Positions 44,892-55,014 of a stretch of DNA of 64,000 bases are shown here, one piece after another. The stretch's first letter is position 1. Every line of letters begins with the position of its first letter. The notes beneath the pieces are model-generated. The model was not told the DNA's origin and made no database searches. It saw nothing but the letters and a program-made list of their open reading frames with translations. Location: the NCBI GenBank assembly GCA_036435485.1, contig CM071595.1:107934580-107998579 (forward strand). The letters are read 5' to 3'. Source of the DNA: Saposhnikovia divaricata. Its lineage: Eukaryota; Streptophyta; Magnoliopsida; Apiales; Apiaceae. Made by a program: the position numbers and the translations under genes.

Positions 44892-46531
44892 AAATTGATC
44901 GTTTGTTTAAGTCAGTTGGCAAAAGCCTGAAGGACTATCCGCAGCTTCCTCAACCTCCAGATGAGAATTTGAACACCGGTGTTAACAATTTGATATTTGA
45001 GGAAACAAATTACAATAAGGATGAAATGGAAGCTGAATTCATTGAACTTTTGTCTAATTGCAATGAAGAACAAATGGAAGTTTACCATGCTGTATTAAAA
45101 TCTGTTGAAAGTAATGAAGGTGCTTTTTTCTTTGTTTACGGTAGTGGTGGATGCGGCAAAACCTATCTTTGGAGAACGTTGATTTGCAAATTAAGAGCTT
45201 CTGGGAAGATTGTTTTACCAGTTGCTTCTTCTGGTATTGCAGCAACTCTACTTCCAGGTGGTAGGACAGCACACTCCCGTTTCAAAATTCCCATTCTGCT
45301 TGATGATTATTCTATTTGTGGTATTGGGCATAACTCTGAATCAGCTGAATTAATAAGACGTACAAGTCTTATTATTTGGGATGAAGTGCCAATGCAGCAT
45401 CGCTATGCTTTTGAATGTTTGGATCGCTCTTTAAGAGATCTAATGAAGGTACAAGATCCTAGACATTTTCATAAGCCATTTGGAGGGATAACTGTCTTAC
45501 TTGGTGGTGATTTTCGGCAAATTCTTCCTGTTATTCCTTATGGTTCCCGTGGTGAAGTTGTTTCTACCTGTATCACTCGATCAAGGCTATGGAATTTGTG
45601 CAAGGTTTTTTTCCTTCAGAAGAATATGCGTTTAAAACAAGCCAAGACTGATGCTGAAAGTAAAGTTCTTAGTATTTTTGCGAAATGGGTTCTCGACGTT
45701 GGTGATGGGAATATTCCCCGTTGTGATAATGGTACGTCTTCCTCCAATGAATTTGATATTTGTGTTCCTGCTGAATTTTGCAATGTGGAGGAGTCTAATT
45801 CAGTTGAAAAAATGATACATTGCATATACCCGAATTTTTTGGAGAAATTCCAATGTCCCAAATATTTGAGTGAGCGTGCTATTTTAACGCCGACAAATCA
45901 AACTGTTTCTGAGCTGAATTCCGTCATTGTTGAGAAGATTCCTGGTGAGATAACATCATATTTCAGTGTAGACAAAGCTGAAGAATTTGGTGGAACAGAT
46001 TATCAACTAAATCTTGCTTTCCCCACTGAATATTTAATTTCTATTTCAGTTCCTGGTTTGCCCGCTCATGAGTTGAAACTTAAAGAAGGAGTTGTCGTCA
46101 TCTTAATGAGAAATTTAAACCAAACCCTTGGTTTATGCAATGGAACTAGGATGATGATTACTAAGTGTTTGAGGCATTATGTTCAATTTGAAGTAATTAC
46201 CGGAAGCTTTGTTGGAACATGACATTTTATTCCCCGTATTGAATGTTGTCCCAGTGATTGTAGGCTTCCATTCAAACTTCTTCGTAAACAAATGCCACTT
46301 CAGGTTTGTTATGCGACGACAATAAACAAATCTCAAGGACAATCTCTACAAAAAGCCGGATTATATTTACCTAACTCTGTTTTTACTCATGGCCAGTTCT
46401 ACGTTGCTGTCAGCCGGGTCACATCTCCTGAAGGTTTGAAATTATTCATTGATGATGAAACTGGTTGTAGTACAAGTACTACTGCGAATGTTGTGTACAA
46501 AGAAGTTTTTTACAATGTTGGACTACCATAG
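44892..46531 (+). pseudogene. RepHel PIF1-type DNA helicase domain (one stop)
   Basis: The exon starts after TTTTGCAG at 44891 and joins in phase to the Rep exon ending at 44803. Walker A is G-S-G-G-C-G-K-T near 45145, and Walker B is L-I-I-W-D-E near 45370. Then come G-G-D-F-R-Q-I-L-P-V, the C-terminal I-N-K-S-Q-G-Q-S-L and Y-V-A-V-S-R-V motifs, all typical of SF1B PIF1 helicases in Helitrons. One TGA at 46220-46222 interrupts an otherwise open frame ending at 46529-46531. The helicase unwinds DNA during rolling-circle transposition. Confidence 0.9.
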
Positions 46532-46801
46532 TTATGGAGAACATTCATTTTGTTTGTTTTTTGTTATGCTCTACATGAGTTTTATTATATTGAAATAAAA
46601 ATAATCCATTTTCTAGGTAAAAAATAGTTATTACACATGAAGATATGTGGTCCAATACTTCTGATAATAAACATGAAAGTAATATTGTCTTTTACAGAAA
46701 GACCGGCCAACAAGAGAAATTCTTAGAACGTACATGTAGAGCAATTCTTACAAAAACTGGCCAACAAAAGAAATGTTCCTTACAAAGTAGATTAATAATT
46801 T

Positions 46802-48950
46802 TCAAATTGTTTTTGTGACTTCGAAGAGTAAATCAGTAGTTCCGATATATTTGAAAGTGATGTGCTGACCAATAAGAAAGTCAGTTTTATCGATAAACTG
46901 ACTCCAGCCTGCTCCCAATCTGCATTGTTTTCCAGCCGCATTTGCCTTTACTTTGTACAGATTTTCTTTGTAACGTAGTGTGATCTTTTTCCGTTTGTTC
47001 CATTTTTTGTAGAAGCTTATCAGAGTCCTTGGGAGATGCTACAGTAACGATATTACACAGCATAAGTGTTATAGAAAGTAGAGGAAAGTTGAAGTGTAAT
47101 AAAATTTGGTTGCATTTACCACTCCATGTGATTTTTCATCAAAATGTGAAGTGGATAGTAGAACGCTGAAGCTTTGCATGTTGTTTTCCGAGTTTTCTTC
47201 TACTAACAGTGCAGGCGATGAATTTGCAATCACATTGCTGTGATCTTTTTCAAGCATTCAAATTTATCATGGAAAACATATATGTTGTCAGTACACAGTA
47301 AAACATGTAAATTAATCAAACAATGAAGACAAATCTTAAATTTCATACGATCCTCACTGTTCTATTGTGCATGAGAATGACTTTGCTCTCCATACCTGCC
47401 TTCTATTATATATAACAAGAAATTCTTCAGTAATTTATTACGACATAGCTTATAACATTTGTAATCTATATAAATCATTACCATTTTTCTCCATGACCAC
47501 ATCCTTCACTAGCAGTTTGTTTCTTATCCCATATAGAAGATCCACTCCATTTGAACCAAAAATAGACAAGTAAAAGGTAGAGTTACCAAAGTACTCGAAC
47601 ACCATTAGGGTTTCAGGTTGAATTGAGTAAAATTGTTGCAACCTCTCCAAACCAAAGATACACTTATCTGTTTTAGAAAATGATGCAGTCCACACATGTC
47701 TATCTGCCATCCATAATTTAACAACATTTCCTATTAGTGTTCCAAACTTTTCCCAGAAAATTCTAGGAAGAACCTGCAGATCAGAATTAGTTTTGTTAGT
47801 AAAAAAAAACTCCATATACTATAACGCCTTATAAATTCGATAGATGATTTTTTACAATTTCTCCAATCTGTAAAGAATCTTTGGTGGAAATATGGAGGAA
47901 TAATGTCCTTGACTTTGCAAGTTGATCTCCTGAGTAACAAAAAATAGATGCAACTATTAAACATTGTAAAGCATACTTTGCAAAAGCATATAACATTTGA
48001 ATAGTTACCATTTGGAGGACTCCATTTCGAAATCTCTTTGTTGTTGAAAATAGCTACTTGCAAAGAATTTTTTTTGTTCGTGGTTTGAAAGATACAAACA
48101 TCGCCCTCTGATAAGTTGCATTCATTCACAAAATCAGTCCAACCTTGCGCACAGGTCAAATATCCATTGTCCTTAACCAAATCTATTTTCCACATGAATG
48201 AGACAAAGCCAATATGTACATGAGACATTGATTCATCAATCTTTAGTTTTGTTACTCCCACATTTGTTAAAACCTGCATATCCAAATGTGTAGAAATGAA
48301 TTAGCAAATCAGTTTAAAAATTCTAATGAAATGTTAAAGTTTACCTGATAAAAGTCCTTCGTTTGTAAATGTTTTTTTTTCCAGCTTGACCTCCCACGTA
48401 TTCTGAGTATTATAGTAAGTATTGAAGGTAAATGCAGTGGCCAATTTCTCCAATTCAAGTTGTGAGTTTTTGAAATCAATTTCGTCAGCATTCATCAGCT
48501 TCTCTGTTGGGATTGTCGAGTTTGTTGGTGGTATGGCTCCTAATGCATATTGAATTTCCACGGCATAACAGTTGAAAATTCGAAGATTAAAATGTGGACC
48601 ACCATTGTATTGGAGTAATGGTATATTGTATTGTTTCAACTTATAGAAACTAATCATGTGTTGTAACCCTTCAATGATTCCAGCTTCTTTAACAAATGTA
48701 CCCGACCATATTCCACCCGATGGTTCGTGTAGATAAACTTTTTCTGGTAATTTATGAGCATATTCATTTAAAAATTCTCTTGGTAGTACCTACGTATAAC
48801 AAAGATTGTGATTTTAATGTAGAAATTACAGTATGAAATAGCAAAAGTCTATTACAGTATCTAATTTTTAGTTCTTACCACTATTCCTTCTTTGTAACTT
48901 CTACGCGAATGTAGACATATTAAATTTTTTGGCAAATCTAGTTGACTCAT
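46802..48950 (-). CDS. B3-domain gene (REM-like), seven exons, probably one frameshift
   Basis: Predicted exons on the minus strand: 48950-48879, 48789-48345, 48273-48009, 47929-47856, 47773-47482, 47244-47120 and 47038-46802 (stop at 46802-46804). All introns are GT-AG, and phases agree at every junction except exon 2 to 3. A run of nine A in exon 2 (near 48371-48380) sits upstream of that mismatch, and eight would restore it. Four B3-type segments are visible: V-L-P-R-E-F-L with C-Y-A-V-E-I; G-W-T-D-F-V-N-E-C-N-L-S-E-G-D-V-C-I-F; V-L-P-R-I-F-W-E-K-F-G to F-Y-L-S-I-F; and G-W-S-Q-F-I-D-K-T-D-F-L-I-G-Q to L-L-F-E-V. B3 is a plant DNA-binding fold, and several copies per protein is typical of the REM family. 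It ends 270 bases from the RepHel stop, tail-to-tail. It may be a host gene or Helitron cargo. Confidence 0.75.
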
Positions 48951-49800
48951 CCTGATATTCCTAATATTCAAATCACAAATATGAGTATAATCAAAAAGAG
49001 ATATGCAGATGCAAAACTATGATGAAAGACATATGAAACACACCTTATGAGATCAGAGAAACGGAACAGAGCAGACACCTTTATGAAAATCTTCGGTTGT
49101 TCTTAAAGAGCATACATGCATAAAAGGATCCAAAAGTTCTATACATGTTGTAACAGCTTTGAAAGGATCTAAATTTTTTTTGGCATAAGGTGTGTAGTTT
49201 TTAGTTCTGAAGTGTCAGTTATTAGAGTTTAGAACGAGAAGTCAACTTAACTTTGTACTCAAAGAAAGTAACGACGCAGGAGCTGATAGTTGGATGCATT
49301 AATAACTCAATACATTTCCTCTACATTAATACTCCAACTGTAATTTCCAGTAAAAACTCTTTAAAGGAAAGTGTATTTTTTTGAAGAAGTAGTCAGATGT
49401 ACAACTTTAAATATTAGTTTGAGTGGTTCTTAAATGTGCAACCGTTAATTCTTTACTTATACAGTCATTTCGTGTACCTAAAAAGAATTAGGCATGCAGG
49501 TCTATGTACTGAATGAGGTTGTCCAGTTGATTTTCTTTCATTGTTTCCCAATGCAATCCAGCTACTTAAAGAGGTACTTTAACAATAAAATATTTAAAAT
49601 ATTTTACCTGCCATGGAGTATGTGTTACTCTTCCATCTATCCAAATCTTAAGTTCTGATTTCATGTACCAATTTTGCCGAAATGTTGTTATCAATTATGC
49701 GAAGAGATACGGAAATATAATTATAAAAAAAAATGAGCACATATTTGAAGCAAAAGTTTGTGATTAAAATAACATAAATTTCGAGAAATTAATACATAGT
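48951..49800. other. Region upstream of the B3 gene
   Basis: No long ORF. On the minus strand a short open stretch at about 49690-49609 (M-K-S-E-L-K-I-W-I-D-G-R, then T-P-W-Q) ends at a donor-like CAG-GTAAAAT, so an extra exon of an unknown gene is possible. No clear TATA box or Helitron 3' hairpin was recognised. Confidence 0.4.
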
Positions 49801-50308
49801 TAAAGTCACACTAAGTCTGATAAGCATCTTTTTCTTTCGTAAAATGTTTGTAATGTATTGTGGGTTTTAGTTTTTAAAATAGTTTTATACAGATAATAAT
49901 AAGATAATAAGATTTTAGTGATCAAAATGTTTTAAAAATAGTTTCAGTGATTAAGGTGTTCACTGAATTATTTACCCCGGATCTATCGTCTTAACGGTAT
50001 TTATGTGTTCTCAAGTTTTAAGCGGTACTCTTGAACTACGAAAGTTAAAGTCATATTAAGTTGGATAGGCATCTTTTTCTTTCGAAAAATGTTTGTAATG
50101 TGTTATGGATTTCAGTTATTAAAATAGTTTAATACAAATAATAATAAGATAATAAGATTTCAGTGATTAAAATGTTTTAAAAATAGTTTCAGTGATTAAA
50201 ATGTTTGTAATCTTTTTTTTAAATGGTTTAAGATACTAAGATTTCTAAGAAATATAAAAAAAATTACATGTAAGCCCACATAGACCGAACTATTTACCAC
50301 GGATCTAT
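49801..50308. repeat. Diverged tandem duplication, unit about 245 bp
   Basis: The segment with GCATCTTTTTCTTTCG and TTTGTAATGT near 49828 recurs near 50070, and both units end in a form of ATTTACC then GGATCTAT (49968 and 50292). The second unit ends where the Tekay LTR begins. Confidence 0.65.
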
Positions 50309-51067
50309 TGTAATATCCGGGAATTTCGAACTTTGTAATTATATTAATTATGGAATAAAATATTATTATTTATTCCAGGTTGATGTGTCATTATGTCGAT
50401 TAATGATTTTTGATGGTTAATGTGTCCAGTATCGTTAAGTGAGTATGTATTAAATTATTCTTGGATGTTTGATCATTTTTTTTTAGATATTAAAAATATC
50501 ATTTTATACCGCTCCAGCATTTTTATAAAATAATTGGAGCAAGTAAAAATTATGAAATCTTCTATGCTAGCATCTTGGCATATTCAGAGATTTTTAAAAT
50601 GTTAAGATTTAATTAATTTTGGTTTTAAGTATTTCTAAATGATTTTACAAGATTTATTATTTTCTTATGTGCAAATATTGTAAATTATTCTATGTGCATT
50701 TTAAGGGTAGATTATTTAAAATTCTATTCCTTGGAATTTGAGAGGCATGAATATCTATTATATTTTTACAAATATTTGGAAGGGTGATTAGCTATTTTTA
50801 ATTCACTTATAGTGTTTATAATATTTTATGAGAATTATTTTAGTCTAATTTGCATTATTTTATTCTATTTTGAATTAATTAAATATGTGAATGATGATGG
50901 ATGATTAAAATGAGTTATGTGTAAATAGAGTGCTAGAGATTATTTATTTGATCTTGCTATTTATATTAATAAATTTTGTGCCAAAGAGATTTTATAAAAT
51001 ATTTACAAGATTATTTTGCTAAGTAGAATAATTAAATAAATAATCAAATTTGATTATTTCTCTCCCC

Positions 51068-51075
51068 TATAAATA
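51068..51075 (+). promoter_or_regulatory. TATA box of Tekay LTR 1
   Basis: TATAAATA in the context CTCCCCTATAAATACCCCC is a canonical plant TATA box. It is followed by a long C/T-rich stretch typical of plant transcription starts. The copy in LTR 2 is at 59561-59568. Confidence 0.8.
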
Positions 51076-51193
51076 CCCCCACCCACTTCCCCTTCCCCTT
51101 CCCCATTTCTTTTTCTTCTTCCCCGTGTACTCTCCCTTCACCCCAAACTCCATTTTTATTTCTTAAGCTTTTAAAAAACTAAACTCCTCATAA

Positions 51194-53524
51194 GTAAGTC
51201 ATTTCTTCACCAAAATTTATGTTCTTGTAACCAAAATGATCCTTGTTTCATCCTCTATCTATTCATACCCATATCTTTGAGTTTAATTTAGTTTCAAAAA
51301 TCTGAAATTTTTAAAGTTGGGGTTCTTGACCCATTCATTTACATGCAAGCCCGGATTCGTGATTTGGGAGTGTTCTTGATGATACCCACGAATTTTTGGG
51401 GTCATCCGAGACAAACCCACTCTTGAGCAATGATCTTATAGTGAGCTCAAGAGTTTGATTTAGTGATATTAGTATGTATATATGTGTTTTTGATGTATAT
51501 AACTAGTAGATCTTTATTGCATGTGAGTTTTAAGATGGGTTAAGTTAAATTTTGTCTTGGGTGATGTAAGTTGTAAAGATGAGTATGTAATCTATGTTTA
51601 TATCTATGTGTTTGATGTAATTAGTTGATTAAATTTAATTGCATGTAAGTTTTATTAAGTTTTTGGTGATGGGTTTTGTTTAGATTGTAGATGTTGAGAT
51701 ATAAACTTTGGTGGGTTGCTAATTAATTGTTGGATGATATTATGAGAGAAATTAAGTTGCATGTCAATTTAGAGCTAAGTTGTGTATTTTTCAGATTTAA
51801 TAAAGTTCAAGTAAGTTGTAGTGGAGTCTAAAGAGATGAATATTTGGGTTGTTAAGTTTCGGTAGAGGTCTGATGCCTTGTAAAAATCATATAAAATTGA
51901 GTATTGATCAGTTGGTGTTCATTCTTTAGTCATTAGAAAGGTATTGCAATTGTCTACAAGTTCCGTGTTATGTGTCTTCTGAAATTTCAATCTGAAGTTT
52001 GAGTTTTCTGCACTTTAAAAATTCGACTAGATTGTTGGGTCACTTGCAAGCTCTGTTTTCAAAAATTCATGGTAAATCAATCGTGCATCCAAATTTTCTG
52101 AGCCATACCATTCTGGAAAGCTCTCGTCAGAGCCTACAATTCTTATTTACATTTCATTTCCAGATTTTGAGATCTTAATGCCTTAAACTTAGAAACATTA
52201 GCGTGCAACCGTTCTGATTCTGTTTCATCAGTCCACCTTTTAATTCATCCAGAATTCATTACTTATCCATTTGTAACTAGCTTTACCATTCTGGAAAGGT
52301 CTCGGAATTTCCTTCGAGTTTCATGTTCTGTACTTTTCGATTTAAGATAATCTTGATAGAGCAAATTGAACTTCTTTCAGAACTGGTCAGTGGTGATGTC
52401 AATTGTATTGGTCATTGTGGTGTTGTATATGATTCTAAATGCTAATGTGCACTTAAGATAAGCTTATGGATGGTTGTATGTGTATGTTGTTGATGTTGTG
52501 GCCAAGTGGTAATAGGAATTGGGTGACGTAATTAGTAGAATGTATACTTGTATCTATGTTAATTAGTTTAAAGCTTGATTAGAATATAAGTTATGTTATA
52601 TTATATTACGCTATTTGCTCTAAGTGCTATGTGACTTATATGATTACGTGGATTATTTGACGATGGGATTAGTAGTATTAATAGAAGTCGTGTTGGTTTG
52701 CGTAAACAACGAGGGGACACTAAGATATATTTATTTTCATATAGGTCCGAGTAGAAGGCCCGGTAAGGAGCCAGCTCCGGTAGGGAAGGAAGAAGAACTG
52801 TAGCCATCTCTCGTCGCCAAGGCGAGTGTTTTCTCGAACCTAACCTTACTTTACCATCTTGTTCATAATACCTTTGTATACTTTGTTATACCCTACACTC
52901 GTACCTTACATATTTATTCTGATTTGACTTAATCCCATTTGCGAGATATATTATGATTCCCTAAGAATTGATTGTTGAATAATACCTTTGCTTAATCCCC
53001 TAAACAACGATCTTTTATTCTTGTCATGAACTTTGAATCGAAATTGAGAATTGAAAATCGAAATTTAAATTTCCCGAAAGATTTGAAATATAATTGAGAA
53101 CTTGAAATTCTTGTTCAGTAATATGAAAATTTTATTCGACCCTGGGATTGGAAATTTGATTTTGACCGTTACGCCGGTCTGTTATGAATTTTGGCTTTAA
53201 TGCCATGGCCAATGTCAATAAGTGCCAAGGATCCTTTAGAAGTGTGTTGGAGTCACAGTAATATGTGGCCCGGAGCTAATGCGTTGGCTGATCACCTAGC
53301 TTAGCTCGTAGCGTGTGGTTCCAATTCCATTCCATTTGATTCGGTAAATAAATATTCTTGACCCTGATTATTTACCGTTGTTATTGAAATGTTGATATAC
53401 CCTGATTATTTACCGCTGTTATTGAAATGTTGATATACCCTGATTATCTACCATTATCTTGATTTATTGTTATGCACTTGCTGAGCTTTGTAGCTCACTT
53501 CTTTGTTATATCTAACCCTTACAG
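51194..53524 (+). other. Predicted 2.3-kb intron inside Tekay LTR 1
   Basis: The donor GTAAGT at 51194 lies about 120 bases after the TATA box. The acceptor CCTTACAG ends at 53524, with a perfect branch-point sequence CTAAC 13 bases before it. The body is AT-rich with no ORF. Splicing it would bring the transcript start next to the ATG at 53534. The same signals occur in LTR 2 at 59681 and 62014. Confidence 0.55.
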
Positions 53525-54052
53525 TTAGCAAGAATGGTAAGGACTATTCAGACAGCACGAAAGAGGTCTGGTATGGCAGGTGCCGCTTTTAGGAGGCATT
53601 TTGTTCAGGTTGGTAGCTAGTGGACCCAAGCCATTAGTAGTCCACCTCTTTTGTAAGCGTAGTATGAATTCATCAAGTATTGTAATGGCTTTAAATCTAA
53701 GATGTCTTTGGATTAGTATGTTATTTCACACTTGAACCTGGAAGCGGTCTTTTAGGTAGTTGTATCAAGGTACTTTATTGTTGTTAAACTTTTGTAATAT
53801 AAATTAATATGTACTTTCAATCAGGGGTTGTTTAGTTATTTCTGGGTTATTTAGTGGTGCCAGTTTTGGGGCGTCACAGGTTGGTATCAGAGCTACAGGT
53901 TCAAGTCACTGAAATAATATAGGATTAAGATATCTAGGATAGTAATCAAGAATAGGGTAGCAAATAGAATAAGTCACTAAGTAACAATTAGAAAGAATAA
54001 GCTTAAGTTTAACCTTACGTTAATTACCTTTAATCTATCACCCTAATACTCT

Positions 54053-54125
<73 letters not shown>

Positions 54126-54598
54126 TTTGTTGACAGCAGCGTGCCCCGGCACCTCCGTCTAGCTCTAGCTCAGACAGCAGCTATCCTGACTCTCCGCCCG
54201 AATCCCAGGACATTAGGGAAGTTTTATCTGGTACTGAGGTCGTCTCTGAGGAGGTTGTCACTGAGCCGCAGGTAGCTATGCACCTAGGATCTTTCTCATC
54301 TGTGGCTATTGATGCACCAGACACAGTTCCCTACACAGTGTATGCAGCTTTGCTCCGTGAGAACCATAGCCTAGAGGGACAGATCCAGATGCTGAGGTCC
54401 TTTATTGATACCCCGTCCGGTAGTGCCTCCATTTCCTCATGTGCACCACACCATGTGTCCAGGCTTCGTAAACTCACTAGGGAAGGCCAGGAGCAGTTGA
54501 ATGCCATGCCACCGGTGGGTAGCGCGAAGATTTCTCAGATGCGAATGTTTTTCCAGATGATGGTTGATGAGCTGCAGAGGATCGTTGACACGATGTAG
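53525..54598 (+). CDS. Spliced ORF0 with histone H3-tail-like N-terminus (Tekay copy B, unit 1)
   Basis: Exon 53525-53608 has its ATG at 53534 and reads M-V-R-T-I-Q-T-A-R-K-R-S-G, ending H-F-V-Q at a donor (CAG-GTTGGT). Exon 54137-54598 starts after TTGACAG in the same phase and runs to TAG at 54596-54598; together they give 178 codons. Against H3 (M-A-R-T-K-Q-T-A-R-K-S-T-G), 9 of the first 13 positions agree; Lys4 is Ile and Lys9 is kept. Then come a Ser/Pro/acidic stretch and a helical, Leu/Met-rich C-terminus. The intron covers LTR end, primer-binding site and TA repeat. The second part alone is open from ATG 54278. Function unknown; mimicry of H3 is inference. It lies upstream of gag. Confidence 0.55.
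53882..53893 (+). other. Primer-binding site of Tekay copy B
   Basis: TGGTATCAGAGC (tRNA-iMet) lies three bases after the LTR end. Confidence 0.9.
54055..54119. repeat. (TA)n microsatellite in the ORF0 intron
   Basis: About 32 TA units, repeated in the second unit near 62546-62610. Confidence 0.95.
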
Positions 54599-55010
54599 AT
54601 GGTGGTTGCTTGAGCATCGGCTAGTAGGACATCATGTAGTTATATGTGTTGACTTACTCCTGGGGTTGATGCAGTTATTTCTGTTGTTGCTTTAGAACTT
54701 TTGTTTCCCTTAATTCGTATTTGGAACCTTGACGTTTATGTTGTAACTCGTTGACGGATGTGATATCCGATCATAGTTTATTTCAGCATTTCCTTTTTAT
54801 AATTATGTCTCGTTAAATATGAACTGTGGTAGTATCCTTGTTTCCTTTAAGTCATAACATCATTATCATGTCCTTACCCATATACAATTGCTTCAGATAG
54901 ATATAACCTGCCATTTCCTATATGCACTATCATAAATCTTTATATAGCCATGATTGTATCTTGAGATTGGTAAAGTATTGACCTGTATAACTCTTGTGTT
55001 TTCACTTCAG
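54599..55010 (+). other. Untranslated stretch between ORF0 and gag
   Basis: No ORF. It ends in a pyrimidine-rich acceptor TTTTCACTTCAG at 55010, four bases before the gag ATG, so gag is probably translated from a separately spliced transcript. Confidence 0.5.
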
Positions 55011-55014
55011 TACG

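Larger units (their letters stand above)
28364..46531 (+). mobile_element. Helitron (Rep-helicase type) interrupted by a Tat element
   Basis: It starts with TCTATATAAATTATAAC, a typical plant Helitron 5' terminus (TC after an A). It encodes a multi-exon RepHel protein with HUH and tyrosine motifs and a PIF1-type helicase. The coding sequence is interrupted at 31274 by an 11.5-kb Tat element with duplication TGTAC, and resumes in frame at 42832. The 3' terminus (hairpin plus CTRR) was not found; the end given is the stop codon of the helicase. The adjacent B3 gene might lie inside the same Helitron. Confidence 0.75.
50309..53878 (+). repeat. Tekay LTR 1 (copy B)
   Basis: It begins TGTAATATCCGG and ends GGGGCGTCACA; 3570 bp. 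It matches 58802-62368 with roughly 17 substitutions by eye and a few short indels. It has a strong TATA box, a pyrimidine-rich start region, a consensus splice donor and, near its end, a splice acceptor with the H3-like exon. Confidence 0.9.

Noticed and set aside
52601..52807. Minus-strand ORF repeated identically at 61091-61297
   Set aside because: Identity follows from the LTR duplication; it lies in the predicted LTR intron and has no coding features.
54055..54119. TA repeat as a TATA promoter
   Set aside because: A long microsatellite inside an intron; a canonical TATA box exists in the LTR.
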